A DNA stretch of 64,000 bases, from NCBI GenBank assembly GCA_030602265.1, contig JAUWAB010000009.1, positions 1 to 64,000 on the forward strand, in the 5' to 3' direction. How positions within the stretch are numbered: the stretch's first letter is position 1; each line of letters starts with the position of its first letter. Below are positions 9,148 to 19,089 of the stretch, one piece after another. A model generated the notes under the pieces. It did not search any database. It saw only the letters and a list, made by a program, of their open reading frames with translations, and was not told where the DNA came from. This DNA is from Prolixibacteraceae bacterium. Its GTDB lineage: Bacteria > Bacteroidota > Bacteroidia > Bacteroidales > Prolixibacteraceae. Position numbers and translations under genes: made by a program.

Positions 9148-10689
9148 TTAACATGCCCCCCAGCATTCGCGGTCAAGGCTCCGGTAATGGATGGCTTCAG
9201 AAAGATGGCAGCTTTCCACCCTTTCGCTTCCGTCCAGGTCGGCGATTGTCCTCGACACTTTTAGGATCCTGTCGTAAGCCCTTGCAGAGAGACCGAGTTT
9301 CTCAATGGCATTCTTTATCAGTTCCCTTCCGGTAGCATCCAGCTCAACATGTTTTCTGATAAGACCGGAACCCATCATGGCATTACAATAGACCCCTGTT
9401 TCACCTTCAAATCTTTTCTCCTGAATCATCCTGGCCATAACTACCCGCTCCCTGATCAGACTGCTGGGTTCCGATATATCCCTCTCATTCAGTTTCTTAA
9501 ACGGAACAGGTACTACCTCCAGATGAATATCGATCCGGTCTAACAGCGGACCTGAAATGCGGTTAAGATACTTTTGGACCTGCCCCGGATGACATACGCA
9601 ATCTTTGGAAGGATGGTTGTAATAGCCGCATGGACAAGGATTCATTGAAGCGATCAGCATAAAACCTGCCGGATACTCAACAGAAAACTTGGCCCTGGAT
9701 ACAGAAATTCTGCGATCCTCCAGGGGCTGGCGCATAACCTCCAGAACCGATCGTTTAAACTCAGGCAGTTCATCCAGAAACAATACCCCGTTGTGGGCCA
9801 GACTGATTTCACCCGGCTGAGGTACAGACCCACCACCGACCAGGGCGGCCTGTGAGATGGTGTGGTGAGGGCTCCTGAAAGGCCGCTGCGACATCAGGGA
9901 GGTATGCTTGTCGAGTTTCCCCGCTACAGAATGGATTTTAGTCGTTTCCAGAGCCTCCTTCAGGGTAAAGGGAGGCAAAATGGTGGGGACACGCCTGGCT
10001 AACATAGTCTTACCGGAACCGGGAGGGCCTATAAGAATTATGTTATGGCTGCCTGCTGCGGCGATTTCCAGGGCTCTCTTCACATTCTCCTGCCCCTTTA
10101 CCTCGTTGAAGTCTACCCCTGAACATTCGACCCTGGAAAGAAATTCTGTACGGGTATCTACCACCGTCTGATGAAGTTCTGTCCGGCCTTCCAGGAAATC
10201 AATCACCTCCCTGAGGGTATCCACCCCGAAGATCTTTAGCTTGTCGACCACTGCCGCTTCACGCGCATTCGCCCTGGGAACAATGAATCCCTCAAATCCC
10301 TCTTTCCGGGCATTGACCGCTATGGGCAAAACGCCCCGAACCGGTTGTAGTGACCCGTCGAGCGACAATTCTCCCATCATGACATATTTGTCAAACCTTT
10401 CGGTACGGATCTGTTCAGAAGCTCCCAGGACAGCGATAGCCAGCGGCAGGTCGTAGGCCGCACCCTCTTTGCGGATATCAGCCGGTGCCATATTGATCAC
10501 TATCTTGGTTTTTGGCCATTTATAACCGGTAATTCTCAGTGCGGACTCGATTCTTTGCTGACTTTCCTTAACGGCATTGTCGGGGAGCCCTACCAACAGA
10601 TATTTAATCCCTTTGGTTACATCGGCTTCAACGGAAATGGTAACGGCATTGATGCCATGCACAGCGCTTGCGTAGGTTTTTGTAAACAT
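9148..10689 (-). CDS. comM: YifB/ComM-family Mg-chelatase-like AAA ATPase
   Basis: 513 residues, the usual length. The N-terminal ChlI/Lon-like domain (1-165) starts with the typical YASAVHGINA; the AAA+ core has Walker A GPPGSGKT at 221-228 and FLDELPEF as Walker B near 306; CPCGYYNHP near 355 is the conserved cysteine motif and the C-terminus is the MgChl_C domain. In Vibrio and Haemophilus the homologue ComM is a hexameric helicase that drives branch migration during natural transformation. It ends convergently with the PurF-like gene and is the last gene of a minus-strand run. Confidence 0.92.
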   Translation of the reverse strand: MFTKTYASAVHGINAVTISVEADVTKGIKYLLVGLPDNAVKESQQRIESALRITGYKWPKTKIVINMAPADIRKEGAAYDLPLAIAVLGASEQIRTERFDKYVMMGELSLDGSLQPVRGVLPIAVNARKEGFEGFIVPRANAREAAVVDKLKIFGVDTLREVIDFLEGRTELHQTVVDTRTEFLSRVECSGVDFNEVKGQENVKRALEIAAAGSHNIILIGPPGSGKTMLARRVPTILPPFTLKEALETTKIHSVAGKLDKHTSLMSQRPFRSPHHTISQAALVGGGSVPQPGEISLAHNGVLFLDELPEFKRSVLEVMRQPLEDRRISVSRAKFSVEYPAGFMLIASMNPCPCGYYNHPSKDCVCHPGQVQKYLNRISGPLLDRIDIHLEVVPVPFKKLNERDISEPSSLIRERVVMARMIQEKRFEGETGVYCNAMMGSGLIRKHVELDATGRELIKNAIEKLGLSARAYDRILKVSRTIADLDGSERVESCHLSEAIHYRSLDRECWGAC

Positions 10690-10775
10690 TTGAAATGCAT
10701 TTGGTGGTTACGGAGTAAAAATAATGAAGATTCAGGAATTATCTCCACAAACTGGGAGGATATTTCATTTCTTCT

Positions 10776-11726
10776 TCAGGAAAAGGGCAGTTTACCCAGG
10801 TCAAGGTTTCCACCAGACAGGATTATGCCTGTTTTCCGCCCGGAAACATCAATTTTACCTTCCAGAATAGCAGCCAGAGGAACCGCTGATGAGGGTTCAA
10901 TGATAATCTTCATCCTCTCCCAGATCATCCTCATGGCTCCGATGATCATTTCCTCAGAAACCGTAACAATATCATCAACCTTATCCATGATTATCCGGAA
11001 ATTACGCCTTCCCAAAGAGGTAAGCAGCCCGTCGGCTATGGTTTTCGGGTTTTCCGACGGAACCCAAATACCCGTACTGAAAGAGCGGAATGCATCATCC
11101 GCGCCCGCTGGTTCGGCTGCAACCACCCGGCAGCCGGGCAGCAGATATTTTGCCGCTATGGCCGTGCCGCTCAATAATCCCCCGCCACCTACAGGGGTAA
11201 TCAGCATATCAAAATCCCCGGCTTCCTCAATCAGCTCTTTGACCGCAGTTCCCTGGCCCGCAATCACAAAACTATTGTCGTATGGATGCACCACCGTTGC
11301 ACCCGTTTCCCGGACAACCATCTCGAGGGTCGATTCCCGGGCCTGAAGGGTTGGTTCGCAATAGGTGATTTGACCGCCGTAACCGGCAACTGCAGTCTTT
11401 TTGATTGCCGGCGAGGTAACCGGCATTACGATGAAGGCGGGAATTTCCCGGATCCGGGCTGCCAGTGCCAGGGCTGCAGCATGGTTCCCCGAAGAGTGGG
11501 TAGCCACACCCTTGGCGGCCTCATCACCGGTAAGCGAAAATACCGCATTGCACGCACCCCTGAACTTAAAAGCACCAACCCGCTGCAGGTTCTCACATTT
11601 AAAAAAGAGATTACCTCCGGTTATAGCGTTAATACTCCTTGAAGTCATCACAGGGGTTCTGTGCACATGGGTACGAATAAGATCATGCGCGAAGGCCACA
11701 TCTTCAAAATCCGGTATAAATTTCAT
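10776..11726 (-). CDS. threonine/serine dehydratase or serine racemase (PLP)
   Basis: A 316-residue fold-type II PLP enzyme. The Schiff-base lysine is Lys54 in GAFKFRGA and the phosphate-binding glycine loop is GGGGLLSG near 177. TPVMTSRSI and SSGNHAAALA are the other conserved blocks. There is no C-terminal ACT regulatory domain, so it resembles catabolic threonine dehydratase (TdcB) or serine racemase rather than biosynthetic IlvA; the reaction would be deamination of L-Thr/L-Ser to 2-oxo acids and ammonia. Which substrate dominates cannot be told. Confidence 0.85.
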   Translation of the reverse strand: MKFIPDFEDVAFAHDLIRTHVHRTPVMTSRSINAITGGNLFFKCENLQRVGAFKFRGACNAVFSLTGDEAAKGVATHSSGNHAAALALAARIREIPAFIVMPVTSPAIKKTAVAGYGGQITYCEPTLQARESTLEMVVRETGATVVHPYDNSFVIAGQGTAVKELIEEAGDFDMLITPVGGGGLLSGTAIAAKYLLPGCRVVAAEPAGADDAFRSFSTGIWVPSENPKTIADGLLTSLGRRNFRIIMDKVDDIVTVSEEMIIGAMRMIWERMKIIIEPSSAVPLAAILEGKIDVSGRKTGIILSGGNLDLGKLPFS

Positions 11727-11760
11727 AAAGACAACTATAAATAATTTGAAAACCAGAAAA

Positions 11761-12465
11761 CTAATCTCCTGACCCGAATTTCCTGTTCAGCAGTTCATAG
11801 TCAGTACGGTAATAAGATTGCACCGACAAGACTTTCATCTTTCTGTGGCCCAGGACATAAAGATAAATCACAAAGCCAACAAAGACAATCCACAACCATT
11901 CTATTCCAGTCATCAGGATAAAATCATAAATCCCGTGCAGGAGAAACGGAAACCAGAAAGCCCTGAACAAAAACGTGCTGCGTTTCTGAGGATAGAACCT
12001 GGCCATCCCCAAATAGAATCCCATGGTAATCCCGAAGATGGCATGGGCGGGCACTGCAGTTACTGCCCTCATTATTCCTGTTGTATAACCCGACTCTGTG
12101 ACGTACAGAACGTTTTCGACCCCTGCAAATCCGAGAGATATGAATGTTGCATAAACAATACCGTCGTACTTGTCGTTGAACTCCGCGCTTCTCCAGATCA
12201 GCAGGAACAAAACCAGAAATTTGAACAACTCCTCTGTAAATCCGGCTACAGCGAAGGCATGCCAGGCCGCACCGGCTATTCCCTCAAACGATTTTCCGGC
12301 TGAAGCGATCAAGCCTTCGACGGGAATTACAGGAATTACCGTCAGCGCCCCTGAAAGCATTGCTAACAAAACCATCCTCAGCGGTTCCCTTTCGTATTTG
12401 TCCCTGAACCAGACATAAAAGGCTATAACAGCTACCGGTGCCAATGAAATGATCAGGATATCCAT
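11761..12465 (-). CDS. prsW: PrsW-family intramembrane metalloprotease
   Basis: A 234-residue protein with about seven hydrophobic helices. The family's catalytic motifs are present: FTEELFKF near 94 (EExxK), FAGVENVLYV near 125 and HAIFGITMGFYLG near 150, supplying glutamates and histidine to a metal site inside the membrane. KYEREPLRM near 25 is the typical first cytoplasmic loop. In Bacillus PrsW makes the first cut in an anti-sigma factor; many Bacteroidota homologues have unknown targets. It follows the SMP-30 lipoprotein gene by 17 bases and so is probably in one transcript with it. Confidence 0.85.
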   Translation of the reverse strand: MDILIISLAPVAVIAFYVWFRDKYEREPLRMVLLAMLSGALTVIPVIPVEGLIASAGKSFEGIAGAAWHAFAVAGFTEELFKFLVLFLLIWRSAEFNDKYDGIVYATFISLGFAGVENVLYVTESGYTTGIMRAVTAVPAHAIFGITMGFYLGMARFYPQKRSTFLFRAFWFPFLLHGIYDFILMTGIEWLWIVFVGFVIYLYVLGHRKMKVLSVQSYYRTDYELLNRKFGSGD

Positions 12466-12482
12466 ATCAGCCAGTCAGGTAT

Positions 12483-13463
12483 TTAAGGTTCTTCATCAGC
12501 GGTATCATCAGGAACTGGCGACCGGTCTGCAAAAAAGAAAGCTTCTTTGCCTTTTACCCCTGGCCTGACCTTAAAAAGTGCCCCTGCATGTGGGTATAAT
12601 TTCAATTCCTCCTTACCGGTATCCATACTTGCGGTGGTGATATAAAGCGTACCCAGGTCGCTGTCTCCAAACGCACATGAAGTAACATTCCTGGCAGGTA
12701 CATCAATCTTACGGATCAGTTCTCCTGTTTCAGGATCCCAACATCCCACGGCAGCACCGCCCCACAGGCATATCCATAGATTTCCATCACTGTCGATGGT
12801 CATTCCGTCGGGAACCCCCATCTCTTCGGGTACCCTTATGACCGGCATACCATTGGAAATCTCCCCCGTGAAGTTGTTAAAATCGTAGCCCATTACCATC
12901 CGTGTCGGGGTGTCAACGTAATACATACGGGTATGGTCAGGCGACCAGGCAATTCCATTGGAAATGGAAACATTCTCAATCATCCGGTGTACCGAACTAT
13001 CGGGATCTAAACGATACAGGGTACCACGGCCGGGCTTTCCATCCACATTCATGGTGCCGGCCCAGAAACGCCCCGACGGGTCACATTTACCGTCATTGAA
13101 TCGGTTCCCGTCAATAGCTTCCTCAGGATCAACAATCAGGGTCTTTGTCCCGGTTTCCGGATCCATATAATAAAAACCATATTCCAGGGCTACAACTACT
13201 TTTCCCGATTCAGCAGGCACCACCGTGCCAATCATTTGTCCCGTGTAAAGTTCGAGGTTCATACCAAGCCGGGGATTGTAAATATTGAGGATTTTCCCGG
13301 TAATATCCACCCAGTACAGTTGTTGGGTCCGATGATTCCAGACAGCGCCCTCTCCCAGCCTGGATGCAGTTTCCGGTACCAGTTCGACCCGGGTTCCGGG
13401 TTCCCTGCACGAAAACAAAACCAGCATTCCTGTTATCATTAAGAATTTATTCCGGATACTCAT
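12483..13463 (-). CDS. SMP-30/gluconolactonase-like lipoprotein
   Basis: 326 residues from the ATG chosen here; a GTG 21 bases upstream is also open but would put charged residues before the signal. The N-terminus is a lipoprotein signal (hydrophobic run ending VLFSC). The rest is a six-bladed propeller of the SMP-30/gluconolactonase/LRE family: RLGEGAVW near 35, NDGKCDPSGRFWAGTM near 122, SNGIAWSPDHTRMYYVD near 165 and VPDGMTIDSDGNLW near 215 give the metal-binding Glu, Asn and Asp. Members hydrolyse sugar lactones or other lactones; here it would be tethered to the envelope. Confidence 0.85.
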   Translation of the reverse strand: MSIRNKFLMITGMLVLFSCREPGTRVELVPETASRLGEGAVWNHRTQQLYWVDITGKILNIYNPRLGMNLELYTGQMIGTVVPAESGKVVVALEYGFYYMDPETGTKTLIVDPEEAIDGNRFNDGKCDPSGRFWAGTMNVDGKPGRGTLYRLDPDSSVHRMIENVSISNGIAWSPDHTRMYYVDTPTRMVMGYDFNNFTGEISNGMPVIRVPEEMGVPDGMTIDSDGNLWICLWGGAAVGCWDPETGELIRKIDVPARNVTSCAFGDSDLGTLYITTASMDTGKEELKLYPHAGALFKVRPGVKGKEAFFFADRSPVPDDTADEEP

Positions 13464-13581
13464 TTCTGCTTTTTTTTTATTCACCCGACTGAAAGCCTTC
13501 CCTCAATGTCGCCATTTGGTAGTCAACCAACAATTAAGACCGGTTTTTCCTTCCTGAAGGTGACCAGACGGAATCGATCTA

Positions 13582-14394
13582 TTATATGGATTCGATCAGT
13601 TTCTTTAACACCAGGGTCATTTTGGGCTCCGCCTTCATGGCAACCTTCTGAACCTCTTCATGCGAAATTTCCACAATCTGTCCGGGAACCCCGCTGTCGG
13701 TAATTATGGATATTCCAAAAACTTTGATACCGGCATGTCGTGCCACAATCACTTCGGGTACCGTACTCATGCCGACCACATCTCCCCCCAGGTTCCTGAA
13801 CATCAGATACTCTGCCGGCGTTTCAAATGTAGGGCCGGAAACTCCGACATATACCCCTTCCTTCAGGTTAAAATCGTTCTCCAGGGAAATCAGCTTTGCC
13901 GAGTAGCGTAGTCTTTCGTCATACACCCGGCTCATATCCGGGAACCGTGGTCCCAGTTCGGCAATATTCGGGCCCCGGAGGGGATGTTCCGGGAAAAAGT
14001 TGATATGGTCGCTGATAACCATGATGTCCCCAACCTTATAATCGGGATTTAATCCACCGGTAGCATTGGAAACAAAGAGAAACTTTATCCCTAACTGCTG
14101 CATCACCCTCACCGGGAAAGTGACCTCCTGCATCGAATAGCCCTCATAATAGTGGAACCTACCCTGCATGGCCATTACATCCTTGTTGCCCAGCTTTCCG
14201 AAAATCAGGCGGCCGGCATGACCCTCGACTGTTGATACCGGGAAATTGGGGATATCCCGGTAATCCAGTGTGCTCTCTATTTCAATTTCCTTTACCAGAC
14301 CACCCAGTCCGGTTCCCAATATGATCCCAATTTCGGCATTGAAACCAGTTCTTTCAGCAATATACCTGGCAGTTTCTTTAATCTTCTCCAACAT
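13582..14394 (-). CDS. punA: purine nucleoside phosphorylase
   Basis: 270 residues, the trimeric class II type. GTGLGGLV near 27 binds phosphate, EGHAGRLIFG near 57 and GRFHYYEGYS near 78 carry phosphate ligands, and FETPAEY near 190 with GMSTVPE near 208 form the nucleoside site. It cleaves inosine and guanosine with phosphate to free base and ribose-1-phosphate for purine salvage. The expected Asn that recognises 6-oxopurines appears as Asp (ITDSG near 236), a change I believe is seen in related Bacteroidota enzymes. It lies 20 bases downstream of lpxK. Confidence 0.92.
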   Translation of the reverse strand: MLEKIKETARYIAERTGFNAEIGIILGTGLGGLVKEIEIESTLDYRDIPNFPVSTVEGHAGRLIFGKLGNKDVMAMQGRFHYYEGYSMQEVTFPVRVMQQLGIKFLFVSNATGGLNPDYKVGDIMVISDHINFFPEHPLRGPNIAELGPRFPDMSRVYDERLRYSAKLISLENDFNLKEGVYVGVSGPTFETPAEYLMFRNLGGDVVGMSTVPEVIVARHAGIKVFGISIITDSGVPGQIVEISHEEVQKVAMKAEPKMTLVLKKLIESI

Positions 14395-14414
14395 ATTTCA
14401 ATAATTTCTGATAA

Positions 14415-15545
14415 TTACTCTGATATTGTCCTATCCCGTTTATTAAGACCGGAATTTCCTTCTGACTTATGCTTTTTAAGTTCCCGCAGCGATTTGTTCT
14501 CACCTACATAGTCCAGTATCCTCTTGTCGAACTGTTTCCCTTCCCGGTCGAGGAATTTTACCTGAACAGGCAGATAGTAGAGTGCTTTTTTCATGTCAGG
14601 TGGCAGATTCATCTGCTTTAGCCTGACCGTATCCTTTTCTGTGGTCACGATAATTTTTTTCGGATTGCCCAGCCGGTCATACCGCTCCATAATATTCCTG
14701 ATATCCTGTTCTGTATAGTTATGGTGATCGGGATATAACATGGAATCGACCTCTGAAGTAATCTGCTTCAAATGCCTGACCGCATATTCAGGAGCCGCGA
14801 TCCCGGTCACGGCAAGTATGGCCATATGACGGGGGTCGTTAAACAGGTCCATGGGTTTACCTTCAGGAAAAACCGGGCAAAGCTGACCATATACCATCGT
14901 GGTAAAATAAAGATCCTGATATGGATAGAGATGGACATCCTTGGCCATAATCCGCCGTGTGATGGGTGTTATCTCATTCGGGCATTTGGTAATAATGATA
15001 ATATTTGCCCTTCTGGCCTGCAATTTACTTTCCCTTAACCGCCCTAAGGGTAAAAGATAATCGTCCTTAATGGGTTTATTGTAATCGATAAGCAGGATAT
15101 TCAGCCCCGGAGTAATCCTTCTGTGCTGGAATGCATCATCCAGGACAACCACATCGGGAGCAGGATTTGCCTCCAGAAGGGCATCCACGCCCTGTACCCG
15201 GTTTTCACAGACTGAAATGGTTACACCAGGATATTTACGCTTCATCTGCAAAGGCTCATCGCCAACCTCCTCAACCATCGATGAAGTATCCACAAGTCTG
15301 AATCCCTGCGACTTGCGCTTATAACCCCGACTGAGGGCAGCTACCCGGTAATTTTGTTTCAACAGTTTGATCAGGTACTCGGTATGCGGGGTTTTGCCGG
15401 TACCCCCAACGGTAATATTCCCTATTGAAATTACGGGAATATCAAATTCCCTGGATTTAAACAGTTTAAAATCATACAGTTTATTACGGACTGATACCAC
15501 CAGACCATACAGGAGAGACAAAGGATAGAGTAACAATTTCAGCAT
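14415..15545 (-). CDS. lpxK: tetraacyldisaccharide 4'-kinase LpxK
   Basis: 376 residues. The N-terminal membrane-associated helix (residues 1-20) is followed by a P-loop, SIGNITVGGTGKTPHTEY near 41-58, and by VLDDAFQHRR near 135, the DDxxQH metal and catalytic motif. The enzyme phosphorylates the 4' position of the lipid A disaccharide at the inner membrane, so the organism makes lipopolysaccharide. Upstream is sppA, downstream punA, an order common in Bacteroidales. Confidence 0.95.
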   Translation of the reverse strand: MLKLLLYPLSLLYGLVVSVRNKLYDFKLFKSREFDIPVISIGNITVGGTGKTPHTEYLIKLLKQNYRVAALSRGYKRKSQGFRLVDTSSMVEEVGDEPLQMKRKYPGVTISVCENRVQGVDALLEANPAPDVVVLDDAFQHRRITPGLNILLIDYNKPIKDDYLLPLGRLRESKLQARRANIIIITKCPNEITPITRRIMAKDVHLYPYQDLYFTTMVYGQLCPVFPEGKPMDLFNDPRHMAILAVTGIAAPEYAVRHLKQITSEVDSMLYPDHHNYTEQDIRNIMERYDRLGNPKKIIVTTEKDTVRLKQMNLPPDMKKALYYLPVQVKFLDREGKQFDKRILDYVGENKSLRELKKHKSEGNSGLNKRDRTISE

Positions 15546-15671
15546 ACTGCTAATTTTGGCTGACTAAATTACTAAATATTGGCCGTATTCCATAGTTATG
15601 GCATTCTGATCAGCCTTAAGAAGAGGTATTTTTTACATAGGAGGTCATTACCGGCAAGGCGGGAGGAAAAC

Positions 15672-15716
15672 AAAACTGCCTGGCATAAGGAGGTGAGACT
15701 CCATTGCCGGGCAGTT
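15672..15716 (-). terminator. terminator downstream of sppA
   Basis: Arms at 15674-15685 and 15705-15716 pair over 12 bases with one G-T wobble; a small inner GGAG/CTCC stem is nested in the loop. On the minus strand the hairpin is followed by a short T tract. It lies 21 bases beyond the sppA stop codon. Confidence 0.7.
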
Positions 15717-15736
15717 CTGCAATGAAAAAAACCGGA

Positions 15737-17515
15737 TTATTTAATATCTATATCATAAGGCAGCCTTGCATATACCCCGTTCATATTTCCGGCTGTCCTG
15801 ACAAGTTCATAATATCTGGAGGATTCACCAAGGGTACCTTTCAGGATCCTGGCCCTGACATTGTCGGAACCGCCTTTCAGTAATTCCTGAAAGGGATCCG
15901 CGAGGGCAGGAAGGTTTACTGTTCGGTAATTCTCCAGTCCGGCCATTTCAGCGGCCATCTTAACCGCCTTTTCCAGTCCGCCAAGTTCATCCACCAAGCC
16001 GATAGCCAGTGCATTTTCGCCCGACCAGACCCGTCCCTGTCCGATTTCATCCACGGCTTCTTTAGTCAGTCCGCGCCCATCAGCAACCCTCTCCAGGAAA
16101 ACGTCGTAAATGTCTTCTACATGCTGTTGCATAAGATCACGTTCAAACGAAGTCATTTTTCTGGTCAGCGATGGCATATCTGAATTTTTATTGGTTTTCA
16201 CGACATCGGTCGTAATCCCTAATTTCTTATTCAGTAGTTCACCGGCATTGGGAATAGTTCCGAACACGCCGATTGAACCGGTGATGGTATTGGGCTGGGC
16301 AACAATTTTATCGGCAGCACATACAATATAATATCCACCCGAAGCTGCCAGGTTGCCCATGGAAGCCACGACCACCTTTTGCTCCGCAGCCAGCTTAACT
16401 TCTCTCCAGATGACCTCTGAATCGAAAGCACTTCCTCCGGGGGAATCCACCCTCAGGACGATGGCTTTATATGAAGAATCCTGTCTTACTTTCCTGATTT
16501 CCCTGGATAACTTATCCCCGCTGATACCTTCCGAAGCGGAAAGTGGCATTCCGATCTCTCCACTTGCATAGATTACGGCAATTTTGTTTCTGGAGAAGGT
16601 ACTTTTCTTCCCTTTCTTCACAGGAGCCTTGGCATAGCTGGTAACCCCAACTACCGGGATTCCCTTCCCGGCAGCTATTCCAGTAATTTCCCTGAGGTCA
16701 TCAAGAACCTCATCCTTATATTTCAGATCATCTACAAGACCTGCCTCCAGGGCCACATCTGCCTTTCTGAAGGTCAGTACGTCATCTGCAAGCGCGTTTA
16801 ACTTCTCTACCGGTATATCACGTTGTTCTGAAATACCCTTCAGCATCTGATTCCATAAACTGGTCAGGTAAGTCATGGTCTGCTCACGGTTCTCGTCGCT
16901 CATTTTTTCAAGCATATAAGGCTCGACGGCAGCCTTGAACTTGCCATGCCTGACGATCTGCATCTCAACACCCAACTTTTCCAGTGCATTCTTGAAAAAG
17001 GTGTATTCACCGCCCAGTCCGCGGAAGTCAATAGTACCCTGTGGGTTAAGCACAATCTTGTCGGCAGCCGTGGCCAGATAGTATGCCTTCTGGTCCATAA
17101 TATCGCCATAGGCATATACCGGCTTATCACTGCTGTCGCGAAAGGCAAGCAATGCATTCCGGATTTCCTCGACGGCAGCCATGCCACCGTTGGTTATGGA
17201 AAGGTCGAGGTAGATACACCTGATCCGGTCGTCATCCTTCGCCTTCTCAATGGAACTGAGTATATTGTCGAGTCCAACCTTACGGGTTGCCCAAAAACCG
17301 GGTATATTCAGGTCGGCAAAAGGATCATTTGGAGCACGATCCACGATGAGGTTGTCGAGTTTTATGGATAACATCGACTGATCCTCCACAATAACCGTTT
17401 TTTCGGTTGATGCAACGATAGCCCCGATTACCATAATCAGCAGCAGGAAACCTATCAGGGAGGTCACAATAATCCCGGTAATGGTTGCCAGGGTATATTT
17501 AAAAAACTCTTTCAT
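15737..17515 (-). CDS. sppA: signal peptide peptidase SppA, 67K type
   Basis: 592 residues from the ATG that begins MKEFFKYT; the open frame runs 24 codons further but without a convincing start. One N-terminal membrane anchor (about 13-35) precedes two tandem ClpP-like domains, as in E. coli SppA. The catalytic dyad is Lys153 (TAADKIVLNPQG) in the first domain and Ser392 (NLAASGGYY) in the second. It degrades cleaved signal peptides and other membrane-associated fragments from the periplasmic side. The promoter box overlaps the region just before the divergent folK start. Confidence 0.94.
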   Translation of the reverse strand: MKEFFKYTLATITGIIVTSLIGFLLLIMVIGAIVASTEKTVIVEDQSMLSIKLDNLIVDRAPNDPFADLNIPGFWATRKVGLDNILSSIEKAKDDDRIRCIYLDLSITNGGMAAVEEIRNALLAFRDSSDKPVYAYGDIMDQKAYYLATAADKIVLNPQGTIDFRGLGGEYTFFKNALEKLGVEMQIVRHGKFKAAVEPYMLEKMSDENREQTMTYLTSLWNQMLKGISEQRDIPVEKLNALADDVLTFRKADVALEAGLVDDLKYKDEVLDDLREITGIAAGKGIPVVGVTSYAKAPVKKGKKSTFSRNKIAVIYASGEIGMPLSASEGISGDKLSREIRKVRQDSSYKAIVLRVDSPGGSAFDSEVIWREVKLAAEQKVVVASMGNLAASGGYYIVCAADKIVAQPNTITGSIGVFGTIPNAGELLNKKLGITTDVVKTNKNSDMPSLTRKMTSFERDLMQQHVEDIYDVFLERVADGRGLTKEAVDEIGQGRVWSGENALAIGLVDELGGLEKAVKMAAEMAGLENYRTVNLPALADPFQELLKGGSDNVRARILKGTLGESSRYYELVRTAGNMNGVYARLPYDIDIK

Positions 17516-17584
17516 ATTATTTAATTTCCATTTATTTATCCGATGTTTGTACTTATTGGTTATATAAACCAACAAATAATTACG

Positions 17585-17592
17585 CAAAAGTA
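17585..17592 (-). promoter_or_regulatory. -7 box for sppA, abutting the folK start
   Basis: On the minus strand the box reads TACTTTTG, a perfect TAnnTTTG. It touches the folK ATG at 17593, so the -33 contact for sppA would fall inside folK codons. Confidence 0.6.
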
Positions 17593-18087
17593 ATGGCAGA
17601 ACACCAACTTATTTTATCTCTGGGAGGAAATTTGGGAAATAAAGCCCTGATTTTTCAGGAAACTTCAGATTTAATTGAAAACCATATCGGGAAAGTAACA
17701 CTTCTAAGCCCCGTGTATGAGACGCCAGCGTGGGGATTCGAGAGTGAATACCCCTTCTGGAACAGGGTTCTGGCGGTTTCCACATATCTGTCCCCGCTTG
17801 ATGTACTTAAGGAAATCAGAAAGATAGAGAAGAGATACGGCAGAACAAGAAAACCGGGGGTCTATCTGTCAAGGGCAATGGATATCGACATTTTGTTTTA
17901 TGATCATCTGATTCTCGAAACTGAAGAACTGACGGTACCACACCCACTGATTGGGAAACGTCTTTTTGTGCTGGCTCCGTTGGCGGATATTTTGCCCGGG
18001 TTCATACACCCACTTACCGGGAAAAGCATACTTGACATCCTGGAGGAATGTCCGGACCAATCAGAAATCAAACGGTTGTCCCTGTAA
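17593..18087 (+). CDS. folK: HPPK, folate pyrophosphokinase FolK
   Basis: 164 residues, normal for 6-hydroxymethyl-7,8-dihydropterin pyrophosphokinase. LSLGGNLGNK at 8-17, the magnesium-binding DID (Asp97, Asp99 in RAMDIDILFYD) and the signature VPHPLIGKRLFVLAPL near 115-130 are all present. It transfers pyrophosphate from ATP to the pterin in folate synthesis. A second, shorter FolK relative lies near 32 kb in this window and lacks the C-terminal signature, so this gene is the likely folate enzyme. Confidence 0.94.
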   Translation: MAEHQLILSLGGNLGNKALIFQETSDLIENHIGKVTLLSPVYETPAWGFESEYPFWNRVLAVSTYLSPLDVLKEIRKIEKRYGRTRKPGVYLSRAMDIDILFYDHLILETEELTVPHPLIGKRLFVLAPLADILPGFIHPLTGKSILDILEECPDQSEIKRLSL

Positions 18088-18203
18088 TACAGCCGGCTCA
18101 AGGTGGCCTGCTGTATCGTCAGGCCAGTAAAAATGAAGTAAAAAATTCCGGATGAATAATATCATCCCTGTCTTTACACTATTTTTCTCTAATATTGCAC
18201 ATT

Positions 18204-19043
18204 ATGGACATACGACTTATTCCACTCTGGGCGGGCAATTTCAAGGTTGATGGCGGCGCACTTTTCGGGGTGATTCCCAGGGTACTCTGGAGCAAGCAGG
18301 TACCCTGCGACGCAGATAATTTCGTAGAGATGACCAACCGTTGCCTGCTCGTCGACCAGGGAAAACGGAAGATACTTATCGAAACCGGAACCGGTGACCA
18401 TTACCCGGAAAGGTTCCGGAACAATCAGGGACTGACCGGCGGACAACCCTTGCTGGATTCACTTGCCGAAGCAGGATATTCGCCAGGCGATATTACCGAT
18501 GTATTGTTCACGCACCTCCATTGGGACCATGTAAACGGAGCCATTCAGAACAGGCTGGGGTTGCTGTCGCTGACATTCCCGAATGCACTTCACTGGTGCA
18601 GCAGGCGGCAGTGGGACCATGCATTTGTGTCGAATGCCCGTGAGAAGGTTACCTTCTTCACAGAATATTTCCATTTTATGGATGAATCGGGACAACTAAG
18701 GCTGGTTGAATCCGAAGGTGAACTATTCCCAGGCATCATGATACGGTTGTTCGACGGACATACTCCGGGACAGATGATCCCTTTCATCAGATACCGGGAC
18801 AAAACACTGGTATATACTGCAGACCTGATACCTACCTCTGCCCACATACCCCTTCTCTGGATCTCTGCCTACGACCTCTATCCTGTTACCACCATGGAAG
18901 AGAAGGACTCATTTCTGGCAGAGGCTGCTGAGCATGGATATGTGCTCCTCTTCGAACATGATTTTTACACCGAATGTTCAACGCTGTCAAAGAATGGTAA
19001 ACGGGTAGTTCTGAAAGAAAAATTTCTCCTGAGCAGCCTTTAG
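18204..19043 (+). CDS. metallo-beta-lactamase-fold hydrolase
   Basis: 279 residues from the ATG (a TTG three codons earlier is less likely). The zinc motif is THLHWDHVNG, giving His104, His106, Asp108 and His109; the later histidine is in DGHTPGQM near 190 and the bridging Asp in YTADLIPT near 214. The layout resembles AHL-lactonase-like and related hydrolases, but the substrate is unknown. No signal peptide, so it is cytoplasmic. It sits 46 bases before fucU and may be co-transcribed with it. Confidence 0.85.
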   Translation: MDIRLIPLWAGNFKVDGGALFGVIPRVLWSKQVPCDADNFVEMTNRCLLVDQGKRKILIETGTGDHYPERFRNNQGLTGGQPLLDSLAEAGYSPGDITDVLFTHLHWDHVNGAIQNRLGLLSLTFPNALHWCSRRQWDHAFVSNAREKVTFFTEYFHFMDESGQLRLVESEGELFPGIMIRLFDGHTPGQMIPFIRYRDKTLVYTADLIPTSAHIPLLWISAYDLYPVTTMEEKDSFLAEAAEHGYVLLFEHDFYTECSTLSKNGKRVVLKEKFLLSSL

Positions 19044-19089
19044 GACGCATCGAAATACCTGAACAAGAAACAATTATAAACAATCTGCT

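Noticed and set aside
15637-15700. Strong Shine-Dalgarno-like sequences AGGAGG with no gene
   Set aside because: They lie in and near the sppA terminator hairpin and no open frame starts downstream on that strand.
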